DNA from: Alistipes sp. UBA934
GTDB taxonomy: Bacteria; Bacteroidota; Bacteroidia; Bacteroidales; Rikenellaceae
Reading direction: 5' to 3'
NCBI GenBank assembly: GCA_002293535.1
Contig: DBDK01000008.1
Location: 203,696 to 267,695 of the forward strand
Length of the DNA stretch: 64,000 nt
Both the position numbers and the translations under genes were made by a program. The notes under the pieces are model-generated. The model saw only the letters and a list, made by a program, of their open reading frames with translations, had not been told where the DNA came from and did not search any database. This document shows positions 56,401 to 64,000 of this stretch, one piece after another. Each line of letters starts with the position of its first letter. Position 1 is the stretch's first letter.

Positions 56401-57864
56401 ATGCGGATAATTAAAACCATAGACAAACTCATCCTTCGCTCCTACCTGGGGCCGATGCTGGCCAGTTTCTTCATCGTTATGTTCGTGCTGATGATGAACT
56501 TCATCTGGAAGTATGTCGATGAGCTGGTCGGCAAGGGGCTCAGCCTTGGGGTGATCGTCGAGCTGCTTCTGTACGCCACGTTCAATATGATCTCTATGGG
56601 GTTCCCGCTCGCCACGCTCTTTGCGGCGATTATGACGATGGGCAACTTGGGCGAAAATTACGAACTCCTGGCCCTTAAGTCGGCCGGAGTGTCGTTACCG
56701 CGCATTATGCTGTCGCTGTTTATAGTCACGCTGGGGATGGCGACGGCGAGTTTTTTTGTAACCAATAACCTCACGCCTTACACCAACAAGAAGATGTTCG
56801 CAATGATCTATGACATTCGCGAGCAGAAGCAACAGATCGAGTTTAAGGACGGGGCGTTTTTCAACGGTATCGACAACATCAGCATCCGCGTCGAACATCA
56901 GGATCCTGAAACAGGCCTTCTGCGAGATGTCATTATATACAACACAGCCACGGGCACCAGAGGAAATATGGCTGTCACCGTTGCCGATTCGGGCTACATT
57001 CGCCTCACGGACGACAAACGCTTTCTTGAGACCACGCTATTTGGCGGCGAAAACTATCAGATGACACGTGACCGCAACTGGTATGACAATAACTCGCTGG
57101 AGCGCACCTCGTTCACCGTTCAGCATAGCCTCGATGCGACTCCGGGATACGATTTCAGCCGCACCGACGCAAACCTTTTCGGCAACAACGCGACGACTAA
57201 AAATGTGGTTCAGTTGGAGGCTGACATCGACTCATTAGACAGACAGGTCAATGTGGCCACTACCAAGACCTACCGCCCGCTTTTGTACGGCTATCTTTTC
57301 GAGCGCGATACTATGGTGGTCACCCACAGCAATGAGGCGCGAGCAAGCCTCAACGGTCGGCTACGGGTGATGTTACTTGATTCCCTGCAGAACCTTTCAC
57401 TGACTGAAAAGGCGACTATCTACGAGGCTGCCCAGCGACTGGCAGCAAATTCACGAGGAGTGATATCGTTCGATGAAACGATGACCAAGGACGCCCTGAA
57501 CACCCTGTATCGCAGCCAGATAGAGTGGCACAAAAAGTGGTCGCTGCCCGTGGCGGTGATCGTATTTTTCCTAATCGGTGCTCCGCTTGGGGCGATCATA
57601 CGTAAAGGGGGACTTGGAATGCCTATTGTTATTTCTGTAGCGTTCTTCGTGCTCTATTATGTTATCAGCATTATGGGCGAAAAACTGGCCAAGGAGGGAT
57701 CGTGGCCTGCATTTTGGGGCGTTTGGATGCCCACGTTGGTGCTTCTTCCCATCGCGATTTATCTCACGTGGAAGGCGACTAACGACTCCGGCATTTTGAA
57801 CACCGAGTGGTATATTATTCAATGGCACAAACTTAAAGCAAAGTATGGACGTAAAGCTAAATAG
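56401..57864 (+). CDS. LptF/LptG-family lipopolysaccharide export permease
   Basis: A 487-residue inner-membrane protein of the YjgP/YjgQ family, which together with LptB pulls lipopolysaccharide from the inner membrane. The N-terminal helices (about 15-35, 55-80, 98-120) and C-terminal helices (about 383-403, 410-430, 440-460) flank a large periplasmic beta-jellyroll domain. Signatures: KTIDKLILRSYLGPML, GFPLATLFAAIMTMG, EYHKKW-like IEWHKKWSLPVAVIVFFLIGAPLGAIIRKGGLGMPI. It is the first gene of a seven-gene operon and supports an LPS-bearing outer membrane. It overlaps ribBA by 20 bases. Confidence 0.92.
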   Translation: MRIIKTIDKLILRSYLGPMLASFFIVMFVLMMNFIWKYVDELVGKGLSLGVIVELLLYATFNMISMGFPLATLFAAIMTMGNLGENYELLALKSAGVSLPRIMLSLFIVTLGMATASFFVTNNLTPYTNKKMFAMIYDIREQKQQIEFKDGAFFNGIDNISIRVEHQDPETGLLRDVIIYNTATGTRGNMAVTVADSGYIRLTDDKRFLETTLFGGENYQMTRDRNWYDNNSLERTSFTVQHSLDATPGYDFSRTDANLFGNNATTKNVVQLEADIDSLDRQVNVATTKTYRPLLYGYLFERDTMVVTHSNEARASLNGRLRVMLLDSLQNLSLTEKATIYEAAQRLAANSRGVISFDETMTKDALNTLYRSQIEWHKKWSLPVAVIVFFLIGAPLGAIIRKGGLGMPIVISVAFFVLYYVISIMGEKLAKEGSWPAFWGVWMPTLVLLPIAIYLTWKATNDSGILNTEWYIIQWHKLKAKYGRKAK

Positions 57865-59071
57865 CATCAAAGAAGCACTGGAAGATTTTGCAGCCGGCAA
57901 GGTCGTGATCGTCGTGGATGACGAGGACAGAGAGAATGAGGGTGATTTCATAGTCGCGGCAGAGAGGATCACCCCCGAAGTCGTCAATTTTATGCTCCAT
58001 AATGGCCGTGGGGTGCTTTGCGCGCCGCTCACCGAAGAGCGTTGCTCCGAACTTGGGTTGGGGATGATGGAGCCTGTCAATAACACCTCGCTACTGGGCA
58101 CGCCGTTCACCGTTTCGGTGGATTTATTAGGCTCAGGATGTACGACGGGAGTGTCGTCATCCGATCGCGCGGCAACGATTCGTGCACTTGCCGACCCTGC
58201 AACAAAGGCAGCCGACCTTGGGCGTCCTGGACACATTTTCCCGCTTCGGGCTCGTTCCAAGGGAGTTTTGCAACGTCCGGGGCACACCGAAGCCGCCGTT
58301 GATTTGGCACGACTTTCCGGACTTCAGCCTGCCGGTGCACTCATCGAGATAATGAACGAGGACGGCTCGATGGCTCGCCTGCCTCAATTGTTGGAGATCG
58401 CCGAAAAATTCGACCTAAAAATCATCTCGATCGCCGACCTGATCGCTTACCGCCTGCGCGACGAGAGCATAGTTGTCAAAGGAGAAACCGTCGATTTGCC
58501 AACCGAATTCGGTAACTTCCAGATCACACCGTTTATACAAAAAAGTAACGGGATGGAGCACGTGGCCATCACCAAAGGTACTTGGACGGAGGGCGAGCCC
58601 GTGTTGGTTCGAGTTCATTCGTCGTGCCTCACGGGTGATATTCTGGGTTCGTGCCGTTGTGACTGCGGGCCTCAGCTCCACGAGGCGTTGCGAATGATCG
58701 AGCACGAGGGCAAAGGTGCTGTCATTTATCTGAGTCAGGAGGGTCGCGGCATCGGACTGTTCAACAAAATTGCTGCCTACAAGTTGCAGGACGAAGGGTT
58801 GGATACCGCCGAAGCGAACACGGCATTGGGCTTTGGCGTCGATGACCGGGACTATGGCGTCGGAGCGAGCATCCTTCGCGAAATGGGCATTACCAAAATG
58901 CGCCTGCTTACCAACAACCCTCTGAAGCGCGCCGGACTCGAAGGTTACGGGCTATCGGTGGTGGAAAATGTGCCGATCGTCATCCCTCCCAACGAGCACA
59001 GCCGCCGTTATTTGGAAACAAAAGAACAGAAAATGGGACACACATTGGGCCTATGTCGCCACAAGAACTGA
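57845..59071 (+). CDS. ribBA: Bifunctional DHBP synthase / GTP cyclohydrolase II
   Basis: A 408-residue fusion for riboflavin synthesis. The N-terminal domain (about 1-200) makes 3,4-dihydroxy-2-butanone 4-phosphate from ribulose 5-phosphate: DDEDRENEGDF, TGVSSSDRAAT, GRPGHIFPL and GHTEAAVDL. The C-terminal domain (about 205-405) is GTP cyclohydrolase II: RVHSSCLTGDILGSCRCDCGPQL (zinc cysteines), SQEGRGIGLFNKI and LLTNNPLK. Both sets of motifs are complete. ribH lies elsewhere in the window. It overlaps lptF and fmt. Confidence 0.95.
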   Translation: MDVKLNSIKEALEDFAAGKVVIVVDDEDRENEGDFIVAAERITPEVVNFMLHNGRGVLCAPLTEERCSELGLGMMEPVNNTSLLGTPFTVSVDLLGSGCTTGVSSSDRAATIRALADPATKAADLGRPGHIFPLRARSKGVLQRPGHTEAAVDLARLSGLQPAGALIEIMNEDGSMARLPQLLEIAEKFDLKIISIADLIAYRLRDESIVVKGETVDLPTEFGNFQITPFIQKSNGMEHVAITKGTWTEGEPVLVRVHSSCLTGDILGSCRCDCGPQLHEALRMIEHEGKGAVIYLSQEGRGIGLFNKIAAYKLQDEGLDTAEANTALGFGVDDRDYGVGASILREMGITKMRLLTNNPLKRAGLEGYGLSVVENVPIVIPPNEHSRRYLETKEQKMGHTLGLCRHKN

Positions 59072-59913
59072 GGATATTATTTTTGGGCACGCCGGAGTTT
59101 GCAGCCTCGTCACTTCGCTATTTGGTGGAGGCAGGCTATAACATTGTCGCTGTGGTTACGGCACCTGACAAGCCTGCCGGACGGGGCCAGAAACTACAAC
59201 AGAGCGCCGTGAAAACTTATGCACTTCAGGCTGGGCTCCCGATTCTTCAGCCGGAAAAACTTCGCGATCCGGCATTTCTCGAAACTCTGCAGACACTCGA
59301 TCTCGACCTGGGTATCGTGATAGCTTTCCGAATGTTGCCCGAAGTGGTATGGTCGATGCCACGACTGGGAACACTTAATCTTCACGCATCACTATTGCCA
59401 CAATATCGCGGCGCGGCACCCATTAACTGGGCCATCATCAACGGCGAGCAGACCACCGGCCTGACCACCTTTATGCTTAACGCCGAGATCGACAAGGGCG
59501 ACATTATCGGGCGCGTGGAGATGCCGATCCATCCGCAGGACAACGCCGGCACGCTGCACGATCGTCTTATGGAAGCGGGCGGCGAACTCGTAGCGCTCAC
59601 AATCGACCGCATCGCCGCAGGCAATACCACCCCACTGAGTCAAATGGATATTCCCGAAGAGGGGCTCAAAACCGCACCCAAGATATTCAAGGATGATTGC
59701 CGTGTGGACTGGAGTCAGTCCGGTCCGCAGGTTGTGAACTTCATTCGGGGTCTTTCGCCCTACCCTGCCGCGTGGACGGAATTTGGCGACACAACGATAA
59801 AACTTTTCGACGCAGAGTACGATCCTGAAAATGGCTGGGTGGCGATCAAAGAGTTACAACCCGCCGGAAAGCGACGAATGAAAGCAAAAGAATTTTACAA
59901 CGGACTGAAGTGA
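59053..59913 (+). CDS. fmt: Methionyl-tRNA formyltransferase
   Basis: A 286-residue enzyme that formylates initiator Met-tRNA with 10-formyl-THF. Signatures: RILFLGTPEFAASSL, VVTAPDKPAGRGQKLQQSAVK, NLHASLLPQYRGAAPINWAII (catalytic Asn/His) and a later GDIIG with the usual Asp region. The C-terminal OB-fold (about 205-286) is trimmed: it ends KRRMKAKEFYNGLK, some 25 residues shorter than many homologues but still continuous. It overlaps ribBA by 19 bases and trkH by 4 (GTGA). Confidence 0.94.
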   Translation: MSPQELRILFLGTPEFAASSLRYLVEAGYNIVAVVTAPDKPAGRGQKLQQSAVKTYALQAGLPILQPEKLRDPAFLETLQTLDLDLGIVIAFRMLPEVVWSMPRLGTLNLHASLLPQYRGAAPINWAIINGEQTTGLTTFMLNAEIDKGDIIGRVEMPIHPQDNAGTLHDRLMEAGGELVALTIDRIAAGNTTPLSQMDIPEEGLKTAPKIFKDDCRVDWSQSGPQVVNFIRGLSPYPAAWTEFGDTTIKLFDAEYDPENGWVAIKELQPAGKRRMKAKEFYNGLK

Positions 59914-61355
59914 GGCCGAAAGTCATATATAAATATATAGGTATGGTGCTTCTGCTCGACGCCGGCTTTATGCTTCTCGCGGCGGGGGTCGGCCTTGTCG
60001 AAGGGGTCGCGGGGGCGTTGGTACCTTTGCTCCTGTCGGCTGGCATAACCGCAGCGCTTGGAGCCCTGCCTATGGCGTGGGTAAAAACAGACAAGCATCT
60101 CTCTAACAAAGAGGGTTACTGCATCGTGGTTGGGGCGTGGTTGGCGTCGTGCGTCGTTGGTATGCTTCCATATATTCTTTGGGGTGGTGAATTTACTTTG
60201 GAGAAAGCCTGGTTCGAGAGTGTGAGTGGATTCACAACTACCGGTGCAACCGTTCTGCGAGACGTCGAAGTATTGCCTGCCGGATTGCTGTTTTGGCGCT
60301 CTTGTACCCACTGGATCGGAGGTGCGGGGGTAGTTATGTTCGCAATGTTAATTATGCCTGTACTGGGACGCAGTAAGATGATGGTCTCAATCGCGGAAGT
60401 CTCGTCACTCGCGCGGGATGACTACAAATATACCTCAGTCAAGATTCTTCGCATCCTCGCGACGGTATATTTGGGTATGAGTATTGCTTGTTTCGTGGCA
60501 CTCAGGATAGCCGGAATGGATTGGTTCGACGCAGTGAATCACTCGATGTCTGCAGTCTCAACCGGCGGTTTCAGCACCCACAGCGCCAGTGTCGCCTACT
60601 GGAACAGTCCTGTAATCGAATTTGTGCTGATCGTGTTTATGGCTATGTCGGGGGTGCACTTCGGTGTGATCTTCGCCACGGTCACCGGCCGACGTAACAA
60701 CATTTTCCGTTCCGTGGTAACGCGCTATTACGTGGCCTCGATGGTTGTGGCAACCATTATAATCGGAACGAGTATCCTTACCAACGGAACCTACACGTCG
60801 GTGTGGGATGCACTACGTTTCTCCTCGTTCCAAACCGTAGCGACAATAACCACCTCCGGCTTCGTTGCGGCCAACACCAATCTTTGGGGCCCGCTGGCTA
60901 TGGTAGTGCTTATGGGTCTTGGAATTCAATGTGCCTGCGCAGGATCCACCTCCGGAGGGCTCAAGGCCGACAGGGTACTTCTCGCGGCAAAGGTCTTCCG
61001 AAACCAGATACGCCAACAGCAACACCCCAACGCCATTATCCGCATCAAGATGGGAGGCGTCCCGCAGGAGAGCTCGGTGTTGGGATTCGTGATGTTGTTC
61101 ATCGTCGCCTACTTCCTCCTGATGGGAATAGGCACGCTACTCATCACCGCCTGGGGCTACAACCTCACGACCGCCTTCTCGATGTCGCTGGCTTCGCTTG
61201 GAAACGTCGGACAGGGATTCGGACGCGTAGGCGGATTTGCGGATTATGCAGAGTTTCCCGGAGGCGTGCGCGGCGTATGCACGATGTTAATGCTTTTCGG
61301 ACGTCTCGAAATATTCGGTTTGTTACAACTGTTCGTACTCAAATGGTGGAAATGA
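59910..61355 (+). CDS. trkH: TrkH family potassium uptake protein
   Basis: A 481-residue inner-membrane transporter with four repeated M1-P-M2 units forming a potassium pore. Filter-like segments are visible: FTTTGATVL (about 106-114), VSTGGFSTHS (about 213-222), TTSGFVAAN (about 313-321) and SLGNVGQGF (about 429-437), each near a predicted pore turn. The GTG start at 59910 overlaps the fmt stop as GTGA. The partner TrkA is not in the window. The downstream gene starts within the stop as ATGA. Confidence 0.92.
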   Translation: MRPKVIYKYIGMVLLLDAGFMLLAAGVGLVEGVAGALVPLLLSAGITAALGALPMAWVKTDKHLSNKEGYCIVVGAWLASCVVGMLPYILWGGEFTLEKAWFESVSGFTTTGATVLRDVEVLPAGLLFWRSCTHWIGGAGVVMFAMLIMPVLGRSKMMVSIAEVSSLARDDYKYTSVKILRILATVYLGMSIACFVALRIAGMDWFDAVNHSMSAVSTGGFSTHSASVAYWNSPVIEFVLIVFMAMSGVHFGVIFATVTGRRNNIFRSVVTRYYVASMVVATIIIGTSILTNGTYTSVWDALRFSSFQTVATITTSGFVAANTNLWGPLAMVVLMGLGIQCACAGSTSGGLKADRVLLAAKVFRNQIRQQQHPNAIIRIKMGGVPQESSVLGFVMLFIVAYFLLMGIGTLLITAWGYNLTTAFSMSLASLGNVGQGFGRVGGFADYAEFPGGVRGVCTMLMLFGRLEIFGLLQLFVLKWWK

Positions 61356-62218
61356 AACTATACCTTATTATATTAGCGGTGCTTTTTGCCGGCGCGGCTT
61401 CGGCTCAGTCACTGGAGGAGCTGGAGGCGACGCTTTCCAGTGAACTTCGCGATGAGCTCGCCTCAGCGCGCAAGATCGAGGTTGAGGTGCCTGCACTTGT
61501 AATCGAATATATGGCCGTTTATGAGCGCCTTGGCGTGCTGGCCGAAGATTATGCGACAGTTCTCACCGAAGCCGAGGCAGAAGATATTCGCAGCTCGTTC
61601 GAGGGATTGTCCGGACGGTTGGACGAACTGGCCGTGCGAATAGAGGAGATGTGGGAGGGAGTGTTCGACAGTAAGAGCTACGCTTACAATTATATGATGG
61701 ACAGGGACAACCAAACTGAGATGCTGTCCCTGTATGAAGACTTGATCACTCAGATGCGCGAACATAAGGCCCAGGTGTCGGCGACAGGGGCTCTTATCGA
61801 TTACGCGTTACAAAAACGGCTTTTGACCGAATATGAGATTGCACTGGCCGAACATTTCGGCGACGAGGCTCCTACATCACTTAAAGAGGCGCTCTCCGAT
61901 CTTCCCAAAGCCGAAGATATTGCAGCACTGAAGCCCGTGAGACTGAAAACGCGACTGGAATTTGAACACGACGCCACAGGATACGCCGCTTTGGCCACCG
62001 AGAAGGATAAAAAAGCGACCTACCGCGTGGAGATACTTTGCGTGAAGGAACTCACCCAAGCCGAACGGAACGCGATAGAACAAAAAGAAATCGTTAGGGG
62101 CGAGGGGACGTTCATCGTCTCCGGATTGGACGGGGCCGCCGTGCTCAGGTTGCGCATATCTCTCGACACGCTCACGGGTCGCAATCCTGAAATGAGACTG
62201 AAACTAACTAAACTTTGA
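61352..62218 (+). CDS. Exported helical protein of unknown function
   Basis: A 288-residue protein with a signal peptide (1-18, GAASAQ). The mature N-terminal two-thirds are helical and acidic (LEELEATLSSELRDEL, YERLGVLAEDYATVLTEAEAED, LYEDLITQMREHKAQV), likely a coiled-coil bundle. The C-terminal third has a beta-rich pattern (FIVSGLDGAAVLRLRISLD). I do not recognise a family. The start at 61352 overlaps the trkH stop (ATGA), and it precedes nfeD and floA by four bases, so a periplasmic role linked to the membrane-organising pair downstream is possible. Confidence 0.7.
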   Translation: MKLYLIILAVLFAGAASAQSLEELEATLSSELRDELASARKIEVEVPALVIEYMAVYERLGVLAEDYATVLTEAEAEDIRSSFEGLSGRLDELAVRIEEMWEGVFDSKSYAYNYMMDRDNQTEMLSLYEDLITQMREHKAQVSATGALIDYALQKRLLTEYEIALAEHFGDEAPTSLKEALSDLPKAEDIAALKPVRLKTRLEFEHDATGYAALATEKDKKATYRVEILCVKELTQAERNAIEQKEIVRGEGTFIVSGLDGAAVLRLRISLDTLTGRNPEMRLKLTKL

Positions 62219-62222
62219 TATT

Positions 62223-62687
62223 ATGATTTGGATTATTGCTTTACTGATCCTGGTTGGAGCGCTGATGCTCGTTGTCGAGTTGGTGCTGCTGCCCGGAATT
62301 ACGCTCGCCGCAATTGGCGCCCTTGCTTGCTATGGCGGAGCGGGATGGCTCGCTTACAAGCACTTCGGAGTAACGGGGTTGCTCATTGTCGTGGCCATCG
62401 TCATCGTGCTGTCGGTCATCGCAACCTGGATTTCACTGCGCGCAAAGACCTGGCAGCGGTTTGCCCTCAGAGACAATATCGAGAGCAAGAGCGGCGAGGC
62501 GCCCCAGCGCGAAATCAGGGTCGGCGAAAGGGGCATCGCTCTGGGTCGATTGGCACCGATGGGAATGGTGCAGATCGCTGGCAGAACCTACGAAGCTAAA
62601 ACGACAGGAAGCTTCGTTGATCAACAAACCGAAGTCGAAGTAGTTGGCTTCGAAAATTTTAACGTAATTGTAAAACCTGTAAAATAA
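62223..62687 (+). CDS. NfeD-like membrane protein
   Basis: A 154-residue inner-membrane protein. Two to three transmembrane helices (about 2-27, 27-45 and 50-72) are followed by an OB-like C-terminal NfeD domain (about 95-154): VGERGIALGRLAPMGMVQIAGRTYEAKTTG and an ending VEVVGFENFNVIVKPVK. This short NfeD type is usually encoded next to a flotillin-like gene and works with it in organising membrane microdomains. It lies 6 bases upstream of floA. Confidence 0.9.
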   Translation: MIWIIALLILVGALMLVVELVLLPGITLAAIGALACYGGAGWLAYKHFGVTGLLIVVAIVIVLSVIATWISLRAKTWQRFALRDNIESKSGEAPQREIRVGERGIALGRLAPMGMVQIAGRTYEAKTTGSFVDQQTEVEVVGFENFNVIVKPVK

Positions 62688-62693
62688 TTATTT

Positions 62694-63668
62694 ATGGAAC
62701 TTTGGAGTATTGCCCTTATTGTCATCGTAGCGTTCATTCTGCTATGTATTTTCCTCTATTTCGTGCCCGTTGGCCTATGGTTCAACGCCCAAATTTCGGG
62801 AGTGCGCATCGGACTTCTGCAACTCGTGCTGATGCGCTGGCGCAAGGTACCGCCCGCAGTGATCGTCAATTCGATGATCACCGGAACCAAAGCCGGCCTT
62901 CACCTTAACGCAAATGAACTCGAAGCACACTATATGGCGCGGGGAAACGTTGTTAATGTAGTAAACGCCCTGATCTCGGCGGAAAAAGCAGGCATAGATC
63001 TCGACTTTAAAAAAGCAACAGCCATCGACCTGGCGGGAAGGAACGTCTATGAGGCCGTACAAATGTCTGTAACCCCGAAAGTTATAAACACGCCTCCTGT
63101 TTCTGCGGTAGCCAAGAACGGTATCCAGCTCATTGCCAAGGCCCGTGTGACAGTTCGTACTAATATCCGCCAGTTAGTCGGGGGTGCAGGTGAAGAGACA
63201 ATCCTTGCTCGCGTCGGCGAGGGTATCGTTTCGAGTATCGGATCGGCTTCCTCCCACGAACAGGTGTTGGAGAATCCCGACTCTATCTCACGCGTGGTGC
63301 TCGAAAAGGGACTCGATGCAGGAACGGCTTTCGAGATCCTTTCCATCGACATTGCCGACGTGGATGTGGGCAAGAACATCGGTGCAGAACTGCAGATCGA
63401 CCAGGCTAACGCTGACAAGAACATCGCCCAAGCCAAGGCCGAAGAGAAGCGTGCAATGGCCGTGGCCCACGAAGCGGAGAACCGCGCAAAGGCTCAGGAC
63501 GCACGCGCGAAAGTGATTTTGGCTGAGGCGGAGGTCCCTCTCGCAATGGCCGAAGCGTTCCGGAATGGTAATCTGGGGATTATGGACTACTATAAATTCC
63601 AAAACATCCAGGCCGACACGGCGATGCGTGAGAGCATCAGCGGCAAAGATGTAACTGGCAAAAAATAG
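62694..63668 (+). CDS. floA: Flotillin-like protein FloA
   Basis: A 324-residue UPF0365/FloA-type protein. One N-terminal membrane segment (about 4-25, LWSIALIVIVAFILLCIFLYFVP, which may be a hairpin) is followed by a SPFH/band-7 region (about 30-235: RWRKVPPAVIVNSMITGTKAGL, VTPKVINTPPVSAVAKNGIQL, GEGIVSSIGSASSHEQVLENP) and an Ala/Glu-rich coiled coil (about 240-300: EEKRAMAVAHEAENRAKAQD). It oligomerises on the inner membrane and organises functional microdomains. Last gene of the operon. Confidence 0.93.
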   Translation: MELWSIALIVIVAFILLCIFLYFVPVGLWFNAQISGVRIGLLQLVLMRWRKVPPAVIVNSMITGTKAGLHLNANELEAHYMARGNVVNVVNALISAEKAGIDLDFKKATAIDLAGRNVYEAVQMSVTPKVINTPPVSAVAKNGIQLIAKARVTVRTNIRQLVGGAGEETILARVGEGIVSSIGSASSHEQVLENPDSISRVVLEKGLDAGTAFEILSIDIADVDVGKNIGAELQIDQANADKNIAQAKAEEKRAMAVAHEAENRAKAQDARAKVILAEAEVPLAMAEAFRNGNLGIMDYYKFQNIQADTAMRESISGKDVTGKK

Positions 63669-63678
63669 TGTCATTATT

Positions 63679-63709
63679 TTTGGTTGCTCGATTTTTTTGC
63701 TTACCTTTG
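63679..63709 (+). promoter_or_regulatory. Consensus promoter of the tRNA array
   Basis: TTTG at 63679-63682, exactly 19 bases, then TACCTTTG at 63702-63709. Predicted start near 63712, about 15 bases before the first tRNA. Confidence 0.82.
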
Positions 63710-63726
63710 CAGCCCAAAGTGCCGCT

Positions 63727-63800
63727 GCCGATGTAGCTCAGTTGGCCAGAGCAGCTGATTTGTAATCAGCTGGTCGGGGGTTCGAATCCCTCCATCGGCT
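63727..63800 (+). tRNA. tRNA-Thr (anticodon TGT)
   Basis: A 74-base cloverleaf. Acceptor stem GCCGATG pairs with CATCGGC, anticodon stem GCTGA/TCAGC encloses TTTGTAA (anticodon TGT), T-loop GGTTCGAATCC. CCA is not encoded. Confidence 0.96.
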
Positions 63801-63858
63801 CTGGAAGCCACGGCAGAGGGGCGATCGGCGGTAAAAAGGAGCGGTACAAAAGAAATTA

Positions 63859-63940
63859 GGGGGAATACCAGAGTGGCCAAATGGGGCAGACTGTAAATCT
63901 GCTGGCGATGCCTTCGGTGGTTCGAATCCATCTTCCCCCA
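63859..63940 (+). tRNA. tRNA-Tyr (anticodon GTA)
   Basis: An 82-base class II tRNA. Acceptor stem GGGGGAA pairs with TTCCCCC, anticodon stem GCAGA/TCTGC encloses CTGTAAA (anticodon GTA), a short variable arm (GGCGATGCCTTC region) and T-loop GGTTCGAATCC. CCA is not encoded. Confidence 0.95.
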
Positions 63941-63982
63941 CCGAAGCCAGAGAGCAAATGCAAACTGGTTCGTTGAAGTTTT

Positions 63983-64000
63983 GCGGAAGTAGCTCAGTCG
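63983..64000 (+). tRNA. Start of a tRNA, probably tRNA-Gly (cut by window end)
   Basis: Only the first 18 bases are present: acceptor strand GCGGAAG followed by TAGCTCAGTCG. This matches the start of a bacterial tRNA-Gly. In Bacteroidales, Thr-Tyr-Gly-Thr tRNAs commonly precede tuf, which agrees, but the anticodon is outside the window. Confidence 0.7.

Noticed and set aside
57800..57864. FMN riboswitch before ribBA
   Set aside because: ribBA starts inside the lptF gene with a 20-base overlap, leaving no room for an RFN element; none is visible before ribH at 28103 either, where the gap is 22 bases.

Overview
The window is a chromosomal segment of a Gram-negative Bacteroidota bacterium, most likely order Bacteroidales (Rikenellaceae-like is a guess). 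The basis is: repeated promoters of the form TTTG-N19/20-TAnnTTTG, weak or absent Shine-Dalgarno sequences, Bacteroidota-restricted families (DUF4251, BACON-like, LDVS-type leucine-rich lipoproteins, LptF, LpxL-like), and a tRNA-Thr/Tyr/Gly array at the right edge. Coding density is very high. No gene-free stretch reaches 300 bases, and many genes overlap by ATGA or GTGA.

Layout. 1-2.5 kb: U32 peptidase-family fragment, Xaa-Pro aminopeptidase, DUF4251 protein. 2.5-4.7 kb: large LRR/InlB-repeat lipoprotein. 4.7-20.6 kb: one minus-strand run of 13 genes that is the centre of interest, starting from a consensus promoter at 20588-20618. In transcription order it encodes a zinc-ribbon FHA protein, a three-module FtsK/SpoIIIE (EssC-like) ATPase, a coiled-coil protein, three WXG100-like proteins (one with a long C-terminal extension), a class-3-lipase-like putative effector, a vWA-like/FHA membrane protein, a PP2C phosphatase, a secreted protein, two Ser/Thr kinases (one with FHA) and a PEGA-repeat protein with a beta-rich C-terminus. 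I read this as a type VII-like (ESX/Ess-like) secretion or contact system under threonine-phosphorylation control in a double-membraned bacterium. 20.66-23.2 kb: tRNA-Lys and a Clp/Hsp100 ATPase on the opposite strand.

23-35 kb holds LRR lipoproteins, CutC, a transglutaminase-like lipoprotein, recF-dciA-like, a TPR protein with ribH, a hydrolase/DUF3298 fusion, a succinate CoA-transferase and a calcium-type P-ATPase. 35-47 kb holds a FIVAR lipoprotein, a radical SAM protein, a DUF1080-PHP-like fusion, threonine aldolase, lysA, an ACT protein, rsmI, an LpxL-like acyltransferase, a glycosyltransferase, a DUF3109 protein, a guanylate kinase-NadD fusion and a YicC protein. 47-52 kb holds serC-serA-DUF1015, meaB and tRNA-Gln. 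52-54.1 kb holds a DUF2807 protein coupled to a membrane TPR/HTH-like regulator. 54.3-63.7 kb holds fabH, mtaB and the operon lptF-ribBA-fmt-trkH-(unknown)-nfeD-floA. 63.7-64 kb holds tRNA-Thr, tRNA-Tyr and the start of a tRNA-Gly.

How the system may work (inference). The FtsK-like ATPase would be the motor, the small WXG-like proteins substrates or chaperones, and the lipase and the extended WXG protein cargo. The kinases and the PP2C phosphatase would set the phosphorylation state read by three FHA proteins. The envelope proteins (vWA/FHA, secreted 237-residue protein, PEGA/beta-rich protein) are candidates for spanning the periplasm and reaching the outer membrane. Operon rows sampled by eye are about 33-50% G+C against about 53-60% in flanking genes, which fits transfer, but no integrase or attachment repeat was seen.
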